A DNA stretch of 64,000 nucleotides from Sporosarcina thermotolerans. Its GTDB lineage: Bacteria > Bacillota > Bacilli > Bacillales_A > Planococcaceae. This document shows, piece after piece, positions 43,524-53,833 of this stretch. Position 1 is the stretch's first letter; each line of letters starts with the position of its first letter. Made by a program: the position numbers and the translations under genes. The stretch covers positions 787,501 to 851,500 of the forward strand of contig NZ_CP125968.1 of NCBI RefSeq assembly GCF_030067815.1. The letters are read 5' to 3'. The notes below the pieces were generated by a model. It worked only from the letters and a program-made list of their open reading frames with translations, made no database searches and was not told where the DNA came from.

Positions 43524-44467
43524 TCAGTTATGGTGATGTTCAGCTGATTCGCCTTTCACTTTACACAGAATAGAATCGTCGTGCAGATGTGCAGGTGTTT
43601 CTAATTGAATCGTTATATGTTGAATGTTTTTTTGTACAAGGTCATGTTCAATTTGTTGGAGCAGTCGTTCAGTTTCAGCAATGGACATTTTACCATCTAC
43701 AACCGCATGGCAGGAGAGAGCGTTTAACCGGCTTGTAATCGACCAAACATGCAAGTCGTGAATGCCCTGTATTCCTTTTGTTTTTTTTATCGTTTGAATC
43801 ACATCTTCCATATTTACATTTTGTGGTGTCCCTTCCATCAGGACATGCAATCCGGATTTTGTTACATAGTATCCACTACGTAATACTAGTGCGGCTACAA
43901 TGACACTTGCAAGTGGATCTGCCCAGCCCCAGCCGAAAAATATCATGAGTAGTGCAGCGATAATAGCTCCAATGGAACCAAGCATATCGCTAATTACATG
44001 CATGTATGCTCCACGAATATTTAAGTTCTCTTCCACGTCTCCTCCACGCATCATAATCCACGCTATAAGAATATTGACTAACAAGCCAATAAAAGCAACG
44101 ATCAACATTCCAGTTGAAGCAACTTCAGGTGGATTTTGAAAACGTTGAACAGCCTCGTAAAAGATAAACAAAGCAATTAGTACGAGTGTTCCCCATTTAG
44201 AACAGCAGCTAAAATTTCAAATCGCTTATATCCATATGTTTTACTATAGTTAGCTGCTTTTTCTCCAAGTTTAAAGGCTAATAATGCTAACCCGAGAGAT
44301 ATAGCATCGCTCAACATATGACCAGCATCTGCCAACAAAGCAAGACTATTTGTTAGTAAACCACCTATGGCTTCAACAATCATATATAAAGTAATAATTA
44401 TAAAGCTAATCAATAGTACCCTTTTATTTGCACCGTGTGAATGGTCATGACCATGATTGTGTCCCAG
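43524..44467 (-). CDS. czcD: Cation-diffusion-facilitator metal exporter, CzcD type (frameshift)
   Basis: About 315 residues. A histidine-rich start GHNHGHDHSHGANKRVLLISF, six helices with the zinc motifs LLADAGHMLSDAISLGLAL and YMHVISDMLGSIGAI (H-x3-D pairs), and a cytosolic ferredoxin-like C-terminus. Exports Zn/Co/Cd-type divalent metals. The frame breaks near 44190 (GGGGAACACTC; one more base reads LNG-TLVLIALF). The ribosome site AAGGAGG lies inside the longer TTG frame. With it, a CTG at 44467 lies exactly where homologues have the initiator Met of MGHNH, so a CTG start (or a read error for ATG) is proposed. Confidence 0.85.
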
Positions 44468-44614
44468 TCTATATACCTCCTTGTTCAATCTTGGATAACG
44501 TGCTCAATGACGTCTCTACGTTAAAATCAGGTTTTTCGTCATTAGAGGTTTCTCCCGAGTTATGCTCTTTATTCATTTACCTTATTTTTGAAATAGTACA
44601 CAGGGGAAATTTAG

Positions 44615-44645
44615 TTGACTCTAACGTTACGTCATACTCTATAGT
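44615..44645 (+). promoter_or_regulatory. MerR-type promoter with 19-bp spacer
   Basis: TTGACT at 44615-44620, 19-bp spacer, TATAGT at 44640-44645. TTGACT and AGTCAA (44643-44648) form a 34-bp dyad spanning the promoter. It precedes the MerR gene by 25 bases, typical of autoactivation. Confidence 0.82.
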
Positions 44646-44669
44646 CAATAGTGAGGGGAGGCGGGAACT

Positions 44670-45392
44670 ATGAAAGTGAAAGAGGTAGCGGATTTGACCG
44701 GTGTGAGTGTGCGTACGCTCCATCATTATGATGATATCGGTTTACTCGTTCCGGAAGAGGTGACGGAGGCGGGCTATCGGGTTTATTCGGATCAAAACTT
44801 GACGACCCTCCAGCAAATATTATTCTTTCGTGAAGTTGGCTTCCCTTTGAAGAAAATTAAGGAGCTATTAGGTAGTCCATCGTTCAACCGGTTGGAGGCG
44901 TTCGAGCTGCAACGAGAAATGTTGCTTGCAAAGCAACAACAATTGGAAGTGATGATTGCGACAATCGACAAGACGCTTCTTGCGGAAAAAGGAGAAATGA
45001 TAATGACGAACGAGGAGAAATTTAAAGGATTTGATTTTAGTTCGAATTCATATGAACAGGAAGCGCGGGATCGATGGGGAGATGAAGCGGTTGACAAGGC
45101 GAACAAAAACGTTTCCCAGTTCGGCGAGAAAGAACAACAGGAGATGAACCGAATTTATTTCCAGCTTGCGGCGTTGCGCCACACGGATCCAGCTTCGGTC
45201 GAAGCCCAAACAGCTATTGATGAGTGGTACACTTTCTTGAATAAAATTGGAGACTATTCATTGGAGGCATTTGCCGGCTTAGGTGAAATGTATGTCGTAG
45301 ATGAGCGATTCATGAAGAATATTGACCAATTTGGGGAAGGTTTGTCGGTATTCATGCGAGACGCGATGAAAGTATATGCAGAGAAGAATTAA
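44670..45392 (+). CDS. MerR-family activator with TipAS domain
   Basis: 240 residues. The N-terminal winged helix VKEVADLTGVSVRTLHHYDDIGLLVPEEVTEAGYRVYS is followed by a coiled coil and a C-terminal TipAS antibiotic-recognition domain (FDFSSNSYEQEARDRWGDEAVDKAN ... YSLEAFAGLGEMYVVDERFMKNID). TipA/Mta-type proteins bind thiopeptides or other ligands and activate their own promoter. Here the 19-bp-spacer promoter directly in front supports that. It is divergent from the cation-efflux gene. Confidence 0.92.
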   Translation: MKVKEVADLTGVSVRTLHHYDDIGLLVPEEVTEAGYRVYSDQNLTTLQQILFFREVGFPLKKIKELLGSPSFNRLEAFELQREMLLAKQQQLEVMIATIDKTLLAEKGEMIMTNEEKFKGFDFSSNSYEQEARDRWGDEAVDKANKNVSQFGEKEQQEMNRIYFQLAALRHTDPASVEAQTAIDEWYTFLNKIGDYSLEAFAGLGEMYVVDERFMKNIDQFGEGLSVFMRDAMKVYAEKN

Positions 45393-45396
45393 CCGA

Positions 45397-45434
45397 TAAA
45401 AAGCGCCGTAGGAGGCTATTCTTACGGTGTTTTT
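45397..45434 (+). terminator. Terminator after the TipAS regulator
   Basis: AAAGCGCCGTA / TACGGTGTTTTT stem with T run. Confidence 0.7.
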
Positions 45435-45557
45435 ATTTATTTTAAAAAACAAGAGCTTGTTTACGCGATTAGTAGTATAATAGGAAAACCATTAACAGGT
45501 CAGCAGCTTTTTTTTCTCACATCTTTTGCGATCAAGGATTGAAAATCTTTAGTGAAG

Positions 45558-45586
45558 TGAAACTCCAAGTGGGGTTCACACGTATA
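45558..45586 (+). promoter_or_regulatory. SigW-like promoter upstream of the 45726 gene
   Basis: TGAAAC at 45558-45563, 17-bp spacer, CGTATA at 45581-45586, the same arrangement as the sigW promoter at 15242. A dyad GTGAA...TTCAC overlaps it. The remaining spacer (45435-45725) shows nothing else, leaving a leader of about 135 bases. Confidence 0.6.
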
Positions 45587-45725
45587 ATAGATATAGATAA
45601 GCACAACTGTCCGCCAAACATCATGCCTACAACTTAAGTCTTAGAATGTTTCCACCTGCAGACGGTTTAGCTTCCAGGAAAAATTGTACATACTTGTAGA
45701 CAGAGATGAGTTAGGGGTTGGAAAG

Positions 45726-46322
45726 ATGGGAAAAACAATCTATATTGTACTTACTGACACCGGGACGTTACTGTCAAAGGCAATCGGCATGTATACCCGC
45801 GAAGATTTAAATCATGCTTCAATTGCATTTGACGAGCAATTGACGGAAATATATAGTTTCGGACGGAAACAGCAATATAATCCGTTCATCGGCGGATTTG
45901 TTCGAGAAAATGTAGCGGAAGGCATTTTTCAGGATGCTGATTGCGCTGTGTATCGGTGTGAAGTATCAGCGGAAGCATACACACGAATTCGTGAGAAAAT
46001 TGTTCAATTCGAATTAAATCAAAGCATTTATAAATATAATTTTATTGGGTTGTTCGGCGTGGCTTTGAATAAAGAGATCCATCGTGAACGAGCATTTTTT
46101 TGCTCGCAATTCGTGGCAACGGTCATGCAGGAGAGCGAAACGCACCGTCTTTTGACAACACCCTGCCTAACAATGCCGCATCATTTGACATTCCTACCAC
46201 ATCTGGAGTTAATTTATGAAGGCGCCCTTAAGACTTATTTAGATAAAGTAAGAGAGCCGCAAGCGGAACGTCCAATACGCGTGGGACTTTTAAAAAGCTT
46301 AGCGTTTCGATTGCTTGCTTAA
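45726..46322 (+). CDS. YiiX/NlpC-P60-like permuted papain-fold protein
   Basis: 198 residues. Histidine segment EDLNHASIAFDEQL precedes the cysteine segment RAFFCSQFVATVM, the circularly permuted NlpC/P60 order. Other conserved stretches are YNFIGLFGVAL and PHHLTFLPHLELIYEG. No signal peptide, so probably cytosolic. Members of this group cleave amides, thioesters or lipid-linked substrates; the substrate is unknown. The SigW-like promoter suggests a link to envelope stress. Start ATG 45726 follows GGGTTGGAAAG. Confidence 0.65.
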   Translation: MGKTIYIVLTDTGTLLSKAIGMYTREDLNHASIAFDEQLTEIYSFGRKQQYNPFIGGFVRENVAEGIFQDADCAVYRCEVSAEAYTRIREKIVQFELNQSIYKYNFIGLFGVALNKEIHRERAFFCSQFVATVMQESETHRLLTTPCLTMPHHLTFLPHLELIYEGALKTYLDKVREPQAERPIRVGLLKSLAFRLLA

Positions 46323-46326
46323 ATGA

Positions 46327-46353
46327 AGCTTCTCCATTACGGGAAGCTTTTTT
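46327..46353 (+). terminator. Terminator after the papain-fold gene
   Basis: AAGCTTCTCC-ATTAC-GGGAAGCTTTTTT. Confidence 0.8.
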
Positions 46354-46434
46354 ACATTCAGCTACTTGCGCCATTCGCATTTGTACAAATTCCATGCGAT
46401 AATGAAAAAAAGACGAAAAAAAAAGGATGACACG

Positions 46435-47630
46435 ATGACGAAAACAATTGATGTACAAGTAAATGCTCAAAGTATAGCGGCGTTTAAAAAGGGCTATCCG
46501 CTGATTTTAAAAGACGCTGTAGTGAACCCGGAAGTGTTGAAGAGGAAGGTACGCTCATCCGCCTGACTGATAAATACCGTAAATTTATTGCAAAAGGTTA
46601 TTATGGCAATCAAAACAAAGGGATCGGTTGGGTATTGACGAGAGATGACAACGAGGAGATTGACTTCGCGTTTTTTGAATCAAAGATTTCAGCGGCTTTG
46701 TCAAGGCGTGAGTCATTTTTCGAAGATAGCGAGACGACTGCATTCCGTGCATTCAATGGTGAAGGCGATGGCATCGGCGGATTGACAATCGATTATTTTG
46801 ACGGCTATTACATGGTTAGCTGGTATAGTGAAGGAATTTACGCCATGAAGCATCATGTATATGGTGTATTGGACAAGCTTGTGGACTACAAAGCAATTTA
46901 TGAGAAAAAACGTTTTGATACGAAAGGCCAATACATCGAACAGGATGATTTCGTGAAAGGGGAGCCAGGTGACTTCCCGATTATCGTGAAGGAAAATGGC
47001 ATGAATTTTGCTGTCGATTTGAATGATGGCGCGATGACAGGGATTTTTTTAGATCAACGTGATGTGCGTAAAGCGTTGCGTGATAAGTATTCGGATGGTA
47101 AGCATGTACTTAACACATTCTCATACACGGGTGCATTTTCGGTTGCTGCGGTCCTTGGAGGTGCACGCGAGACAACGAGCGTCGATTTGGCGAAGCGCAG
47201 CCTACCGAAGACAATCGAGCAATTCAGCGTGAACGGCATTGATTACGAAGCACAAAACATCAAAGTGATGGACGTATTCGATTATTTCCGTTATGCGAAA
47301 CGCCATGAGTTGAAATTTGATGTCGTAGTTCTTGATCCTCCAAGCTTCGCACGGTCAAAAAAATACACGTTCAGTACAGCGAAGGATTATCCAGCACTGA
47401 TAATGGACGCTATTGCCATCACAGAAAAGAACGGTATCATTATCGCTTCTACGAATAATGCAAGCTTCAGCATGAAGAAGTTCAAGTCGTTTATCGATCA
47501 AGGATTTGCAGATGCTAACTCTCGTTACAAAATACTTGAGGAATCATCATTGCCAAAGGATTTTCGCACGAATCGCGACTTCCCTGAATTTAACTATTTA
47601 AAGGTTGTTATTTTACAGAAATTGAAATAA
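46435..47630 (+). CDS. RlmI-type 23S rRNA (cytosine-C5) methyltransferase (frameshift)
   Basis: About 399 residues. N-terminal PUA-like region (FKKGYPLILKDAVVNPEVLEEEGTLIRLTDKYRKFIAKGYYG), then EGDGIGGLTIDYFDGYYMVSWYSEG, SAM motif VLNTFSYTGAFSVAAVLGGARETTSVDLAKRSL, and catalytic DVVVLDPPSFARSKK. The family (RlmI, YwbD-like) methylates 23S rRNA cytosines. The frame breaks near 46539 (TTGAAG for TTGGAAG). Start ATG 46435 follows AAAAAGGATG. Confidence 0.88.
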
Positions 47631-47639
47631 GGAATTGGA

Positions 47640-47672
47640 AGCCATCTCCCGTACGGAGGTGGTTTTTTTGTT
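47640..47672 (+). terminator. Terminator after the methyltransferase gene
   Basis: GCCATCTCC-CGTA-CGGAGGTGGTTTTTTT. Confidence 0.85.
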
Positions 47673-47734
47673 AAGATTGCAATTACTAAAAGAAAACAGT
47701 TCAATAGATAGAAAGAGCGTAGGGGGGAGTGCGG

Positions 47735-48354
47735 ATGATTGAGGCGGTTTTGCATGGTGCAATCTTGGCCTTAGGGTTGATATTACCGTTAGGTGCTCAA
47801 AATGTGTTTGTGTTCAATCAGGGGGCATTGCAGCCAAAGTTAATGAAAGCACTTCCCGTCGTCGTTACTGCGGGGATTTGCGATACGATATTAATCGTGG
47901 CAGCTGTATCTGGAGTCTCATTGCTCATCTTGACGTTCAGCTGGTTGGAGACGATTCTTTTCGCAGTAGGGATTTTGTTTTTAATTTTCATCGGAATCTC
48001 CCTCTGGCGAAGCACCCCATCAATGACAACGGAAGAAGGGGAACGGTTTTCTGCAAAAAAACAGATCATGTTCGCCGCATCGGTCTCTCTATTGAACCCA
48101 CATGCAATCCTTGATACGATCGGCGTTATCGGATCGAACGCGTTGAGTTATTCAGGGAGGCCCGAGTTGCGTTCACCTTGACGACAATCATCATATCTTG
48201 GTGCTGGTTTTTTGGACTCGCAATGGCTGGACGGATACTTGGCAAGATGGATACGGGCGGGAAGTTCATTGGGTTGTTGAATAAAGTCTCCGCATTCGTC
48301 GTTTGGGGAGTTGCAGTATATATGGCAATCCGGTTACTTGGCAAATTTTTTTGA
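47735..48354 (+). CDS. LysE-family amino-acid exporter (frameshift)
   Basis: About 206 residues, six helices. The family start HGAILALGLILPLGAQNVFVFNQGA and the conserved AASVSLLNPHAILDTIGVIGS are present. The end is VSAFVVWGVAVYMAIRLL. The frame breaks at 48155-48157 (GGG; GGGG gives YSGEARVAFTLTTIIISWCWFFGLAMAGR). It exports basic amino acids in characterised members (LysE/ArgO). ATG 47735 preceded by GGGGGGAG. Confidence 0.88.
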
Positions 48355-48725
48355 AGATATCTATCGACACTAATCACCAAAATAGGCCCTTGAACCTGGT
48401 GAAAAAGAAGTGTTTTTTGTTGGTACTTGTGCAAGGTGCATTCATAAAAATTTACTAAACGGTATAATAATACGAATGGAAAGCTGACGAATCTTTAATC
48501 GTCGGCTTTTTTTTATTGATTTATACAATTCACTGCATAATCTGAACAGTTTTGTGCCGAGGTACCTTAATAATTCTTTACATTAGGAATATTTTTGCTT
48601 AACAGTCACCAAGTAGAATATGAGCTGTAAGGAATCAGAGTTGAAAAGGAGGATAGGGAGCAGTCATACCCGGCAGTTTATCAATCAAACTACTAAACCA
48701 TTAATTGTTAACTGGAGGAGACAAG
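48355..48725 (+). other. Non-coding spacer with terminator before the ugp-like operon
   Basis: A terminator AAAGCTGACGA / TCGTCGGCTTTTTTT lies at 48480-48517. The following AT-rich stretch must contain the operon promoter, but no convincing -35/-10 pair was found. AACTGGAGGAGA lies just before the first gene. Confidence 0.5.
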
Positions 48726-50023
48726 TTGAAAAACATTGGCAGATTTATAACATTGCTCGTTTTCGTTTTATTCTTAAGTGCATGCGGAAACAACCAGGAA
48801 GGTACAGGTGCCAAAAATAACAAAGCTTCAGCGGATAGTGGGAGAACGGAAATTACGTATTGGTATGCGTACGGGGATAAGATTGGGGAAAATAATGAAA
48901 ATTTAGTCAAAATGTTTAACGATTCACAAGATAAAGTGTTGGTAAAAGCAGAATTCCAAGGTGGATATGGCGACCTTCATTCCAAAACGCAAGCGGCTTT
49001 TGCAGCGAAAAACGCACCGGAAGTTACTTTGAATGAAATTGCATCGATGGGCGTATTCGCTCGTTCAGGAATGACGGAAAACTTAACGCCATTCATCGAA
49101 AACGACAGTGATGTTAACTTGGAAGATTTTAATCCCGGTCTGATGGGCAACTCGTATGTAGACGGTAACATCTATGGGCTTCCTTACTTGCGAAGCACGC
49201 CGATCCTATACATGAACGTTTCTATGTTGAAGGAAGCGGGACTTGACCCGGCTGGACCGAAAAACTGGAAAGAATTTGAGAAGTATTTACGTGCATTGAC
49301 TGTTGAAGGAAAGAGTGTCGGCATGAGCATGCCAGTAAGTATTTGGTATTTTGAGGCATTCGTTGGAGCCGGTGGCGGCGATATGTTGGCTGCAGGAGAT
49401 TCCGAAGTAACATTCAATGGAACAGCTGGGGTGGAAGCGTTGGAATTCTGGAAACATCTTGCGGAAGAGGGCATCTTGAAAATCCTGTCCGGTGATGAAG
49501 CGGCAGCACAAGCAACACAAGATTTTGCAAACGGCCGCTCTGCAATGATGTTTACATCTACTGCAAATTTGACACATAACTTGGCGATTGCAGAGGAAAA
49601 CGGATTTGAATTGAACACAGCATTCATGCCATCGAATAAAATAAGCGGTGTACCAACGGGTGGAGCAAACCTTGTTATGACGGCGGGTTTGTCGCATGAA
49701 AAACAGCAAGCCGCGTGGGAATTCATCAAATGGATGACAGCAAAGGAACAGACAATCTATGCAAGTAAATACACAGGCTATTTGCCGAGCCGGCTTTCCG
49801 CAATTGATTCGGAAGAGATGCAAAGCTTGTATAAGAAAATCCCTCAATACAAAGTGGCTGTCGACCAATTGCAATATGGAAAGCGCGTCCGATGGCGCAA
49901 GCCTATCCAGAAATTTCGACGATATTGGCAGATGAAATTACGAGAAGCTTACTGGAGCCTGATTTATCACCAAAAGAAGCGTTGGACAAAGCAGCTAAAT
50001 TGGCGAATCCCCTCTTACAATAA
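48726..50023 (+). CDS. UgpB-like sugar(-phosphate)-binding lipoprotein (frameshift)
   Basis: About 432 residues. Signal peptide with lipobox FLSACG, then EITYWYAYGDKIGENNENLVKMFNDSQ, the UgpB-type start. It has NSYVDGNIYGLPYLRSTPILYMNVSMLKEAG and FEAFVGAGGGDML in the ligand cleft. The frame breaks near 49882 (AAGCG for AAGGCG); the repaired end ARPMAQAYPEISTILADEI ... LSPKEALDKAAKLANPLLQ is typical. TTG start 48726. With the two permeases and ATPase downstream it forms a glycerol-3-phosphate/glycerophosphodiester-type importer; ligand inferred. Confidence 0.88.
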
Positions 50024-50086
50024 TCCGATTCGGGAAGATGGGCAATCGAGCCCCCTCTTCCTGTTTTCGTAAAGGAGACGATCACA

Positions 50087-50904
50087 TTGAACTGGATGAA
50101 GCAAGTGAAAGTGGCAATTTTCGATATGGACGGGACGTTGTATCAGGACGATGCTTTTTTAGGGCGGTATATAACGTATTTATTGGACGGAATCGTAGAT
50201 GAAGAGAAAATGGGGGCTGTCGTGTCCGAAGCATACGATATTCTCGATGGCAGTCATATTTTGCAGCTTGGCCATTTCTTTGATCGGGAACAACATTTCT
50301 TTTATGAGCATGATCAATTCATACCGACGACGTGTTACTCATGGGAAGGCAAGAAGCATGAAAATCCAATAGTGGAAAATGCCTCACTTTTGTTTATAGG
50401 GGATCCGTGGGTATCGCCAATCTATACGCCGAAAAATACGGCATTACACGCGAAAGAAGAGCGGAAGCTTTTGAAAAAGTTCGTTATGAAATGATTGACG
50501 ATCCATTTAAAATCAGACGCCATACGCCACTATTCGAAAGCATTGCCGCACTTGGAACAAAGAAGAAAATCTTCATGACGAATACACCGGGGGATACCGG
50601 ACCTGCTTTCGTCACGTATTTGAATATCGGATCGATGTTTGATGATTATGTGTTTGACGCGAAAAAGCCGCTTGGAATGGAAACAATCGTGAAAGGGCTA
50701 TTGAAAGAAGGGTTCGCTCCGAACGAAATCCTCTCCATCGGGGATAATCCATACAATGACTTAGCACCGGTACGAAAACTCGGGGGACGGACTTGCCTCA
50801 TTTCACCGTACACGCATTTTGGAAAACATGAGTGGGATTATACTGTCAAAACTGTGGAAGAGTTGGCGGATTTCTTGCACCAATCATCCGTTATAAAGCT
50901 ATAA
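50087..50904 (+). CDS. HAD-superfamily phosphatase in the ugp-like operon (frameshift)
   Basis: About 272 residues. HAD motif I FDMDGTLYQDD, motif II MTNTPG, the lysine in FDAKKPLG, motif IV IGDNPYNDLAP. Placed between the binding protein and the ATPase genes, so it may dephosphorylate the imported sugar phosphate. The frame breaks at 50409-50411 (GGG; GGGG gives DPWGIANLYAEKYGI). TTG start with AAAGGAGA 8 bases upstream. Confidence 0.85.
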
Positions 50905-50925
50905 AGTGAATAGGAGATGAACGGA

Positions 50926-52019
50926 ATGGCTGAAATCAGATTAGTGAACATCGTAAAAAAGTTCGATGAGGATACAGTGGTGAACAATCTGAATCTCACA
51001 ATCGAGGACGGTTCATTCACCGTAATTGTCGGTCCGTCAGGCTGCGGTAAATCGACAACCCTCCGGATGATTGCTGGATTGGAAACACCTACGAGCGGTG
51101 AAATTTGGATTGGCGATGATTGTGTAACAAATCTGGAGCCTGGCAAGCGGAATATTGCGATGGTTTTCCAGAACTATGCGCTCTATCCGACAATGACAGT
51201 CCGGAAAAATATCGAATTCGGCCTTGTTAATAAAAAAGTGCCGAAAGCAGAACGGGAGTCTTTAATTCAGGAAATTAGCGACATTGTCGGTTTGACGGAC
51301 CACTTGGATAAGAAGCCGCATCAATTATCGGGAGGGCAAAGGCAGCGGGTCGCATTGGCAAGAGCGATGGTGAAAAAGCCAAAAGTGTTCATCTTGGATG
51401 AGCCTCTTTCGAATTTGGATGCCAAGCTGAGAGGGCAGATGAGACGCGAACTAATTCAGCTCCATAAGCGTCTCGGCACGACATTCGTCTACGTAACCCA
51501 TGATCAGGTCGAGGCGATGTCGATGGGAGATCAGATCATCCTTCTCGATAAAGGCGTCACACAACAAATGGATTCTCCTATGAATATGTACCATGACCCG
51601 AATAATGTGTTCACCGCTGAGTTCATCGGCACGCCGCCAATGAATATTCTCGATCGCGTACATTTGAATACTGTATTGCCGACGTTATTCGAAAATGTAA
51701 AATACGTCGGATTCAAGCCGGAGCATGCTGAAATCATCGGGAAACGGAGGAGCGAAGGACGGATCATGTCGTGCTGCAAAGTGAGATTCTAACGACGGAA
51801 ACATTAGGGGCGGAAACAATCTATACCGTGTCAAACGTTGCTGGCATGATGAATGTCAAAAGCTTCGACAACCGGATCATGGAATCAAATGTTGTGCAAA
51901 TCGCCATTCCGTACGAAAAGCTCTATTTCTTCGACGAACAGAAAGAGCGGATCCGTTTCAGCGAAAAAGACAGTGCTGTTTCTCAACAACCGAAGCCAGT
52001 CATTGTTGGAGGCGTCTAA
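50926..52019 (+). CDS. UgpC-like ABC importer ATPase (frameshift near the end)
   Basis: About 364 residues: Walker [21 protein letters not shown]-loop MVFQNYALYPTMTVRKNI, signature LSGGQRQRVALARAMV, Walker B VFILDEPLSNLDAKLR, switch VTHDQVEAMSMGD. It has the MalK-type C-terminal regulatory domain (EFIGTPPMNILD, then SNVAGMMNVKSFDNRIMES). The frame is lost between 51740 and 51770 within the regulatory domain. It energises the UgpA/UgpE permeases. ATG 50926 follows TAGGAG. Confidence 0.9.
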
Positions 52020-52020
52020 T

Positions 52021-52954
52021 ATGACATTGGCAAATAGTAACGAAATGATAAATCGCAAACGCGAACCATCAGCGCTTTCTGCCTTGAACTGGGTGGCGGT
52101 TAGGCCTTACATGATGGTTTTTCCGGCCATCATCGTGTTTACGCTTTTTTTCCTCTATCCGATCGGCTATATGATTTATTTAAGTTTCTTTGATGAACTT
52201 CGTCAGTCCGGACAAGGACTACGTTGGCTTTTCGAACTTCACGGCCTTACTGCAAGACGCGAAATTCCAGCAAGTATTGCGCAACACATTCGTTTATTCA
52301 TTCGCGACGGTGTCATTGACGATCAGCATCTCTTTATTATTAGCCCTTTGGCTGAATAAAAAAGGAGCGATGTACGGATTTGTACAAGGGGCGATATTCA
52401 GTCCGCATATCATTTCTCTTGTATCGATTTCCATGCTTTGGATATGGATCATGGATACCGATTATGGACTACTGAATTGGTTTTTGAATCTGTTCGGCAT
52501 CTCTAATATCCCTTGGCTGACAAACCCGAAAACCTCTTTGCTGTCACTTATCATTGTGGCAGTATGGAAGGGCATCGGCTATTACACGCTTATTTTCATA
52601 GCTGGTCTGCAAAGCATTCCGAAAGACATTTACGAAGCTGCGGCGCTTGATGATACGAGCAAGGTACGCACCTTTTTCAAATTGACGTTGCCGATGCTGT
52701 CGCCCACGTTGTTCTTCTTGACAATTATCGGCCTGATCGGCTCGTTCCAAGTGTTCGAAACGATATCAATCATGACAAAGGGTGGCCCAATCAATTCTAC
52801 GAATACAATCGTTTATTACATTTATGAGAACGGCTTTCGGTTCTTCAAAATCGGCTATGCCTCGACAGCGGGTGTCATATTGCTGTTCATCGTCGGTGTA
52901 TTCACAATCCTTTATTTCAAGCTTCTCTCACGTAAAGTCCATTACCAATCATGA
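52021..52954 (+). CDS. UgpA-like ABC importer permease (frameshift)
   Basis: About 310 residues, six transmembrane helices. ALNWVAVRPYMMVFPAIIVFTLFFLYPIGYMIYLSFF begins the protein; the EAA loop is IPKDIYEAAALDDTSKVRTFFKLTLPMLSPTLFF. The frame breaks near 52190, between YLSFF and MNFVSPDKDYVGFSNF (one extra or two missing bases). ATG is one base after the ugpC-like stop. Confidence 0.9.
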
Positions 52955-52967
52955 AAGGTAGGAAGAC

Positions 52968-53792
52968 ATGAAGAAAAATCCGATTTGGAAGTTTGTCAAT
53001 GGAATCGGCATGCTACTACTCATTTGCATTTTTGCAATGCCGTTCGTCTGGATGATCTCCACCTCTTTTAAAACATTAGGTGAAACGATGACGTTCCCAC
53101 CGAAATGGATTCCGAACCAATTATTGTGGGAGAACTTTTCTAAAGCTTGGAATTCAGGGCCGTTCCTGAAGTATTTGATGAATAGCACGATCGTCTCTGT
53201 CGGAATTCTCATTTTGCAATTTGCGACGATCATTCCTGCGGCATATGCATTTGCGCGCTATCGATTTAAAGGGAGCAATTTCTTCTTCGGGGTGACGATG
53301 GTCACATTGATGATTCCGTCACAACTCATATTTCTTCCGGTCTTTTTGCAGATGAGTTCATGGGGGCTGTTGGATACGCTTTGGGCATTAATATTGCCGT
53401 TTGCATCAAGTGCATTCGGGATTTTCCTCTTACGCCAATCGTTCAAGCAAGTTCCGGAAGAGTTATTGGAAGCCGCCCGGTTGGATCAGGCGAGTGAATG
53501 GAAAATCATTATGAAAATCATGGTGCCGATGGCGAAGCCTGTCCTTATTACGTTTGGGATGTTCAGCTTCATCGCGCATTGGAATGATTATTTCTGGCCG
53601 CTTGTTATGACGACGACCGATGCTTCCCGGACGCTGCCGCTTGGAATTACAAAGCTTCGTGAAGTGGATGGCGGCGTCGCCTGGAATATTTTAATGGCAG
53701 GGAACCTAATATTGGTCATTCCAATCCTGTTCATTTTCTTCTTCGCTCAGCGGCAGATTATTCGCGCGTTCGTCTACACAGGTGTGAAATAA
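52968..53792 (+). CDS. UgpE-like ABC importer permease
   Basis: 274 residues, six helices. FAMPFVWMISTSFKTLGETMTFPPKWIP at the start, EAA loop VPEELLEAARLDQASEWKIIMKIMVPMAKPVLITF, and HWNDYFWPLVMTTTDASRTLPLGITKL near the end, all typical of MalG/UgpE permeases. AGGTAGG before the ATG. Last import gene; glycosylation genes follow after 41 bases. Confidence 0.92.
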   Translation: MKKNPIWKFVNGIGMLLLICIFAMPFVWMISTSFKTLGETMTFPPKWIPNQLLWENFSKAWNSGPFLKYLMNSTIVSVGILILQFATIIPAAYAFARYRFKGSNFFFGVTMVTLMIPSQLIFLPVFLQMSSWGLLDTLWALILPFASSAFGIFLLRQSFKQVPEELLEAARLDQASEWKIIMKIMVPMAKPVLITFGMFSFIAHWNDYFWPLVMTTTDASRTLPLGITKLREVDGGVAWNILMAGNLILVIPILFIFFFAQRQIIRAFVYTGVK

Positions 53793-53833
53793 GTAGCTTA
53801 GACAGAGTGAATTCCATGAAAGTGGGTGAGCAG

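Noticed and set aside
45600..45680. Fourth copy of the dispersed inverted element
   Set aside because: Only a few short words resemble it; the CATAAG/CTTATG arms and GGCGCC ends are absent.
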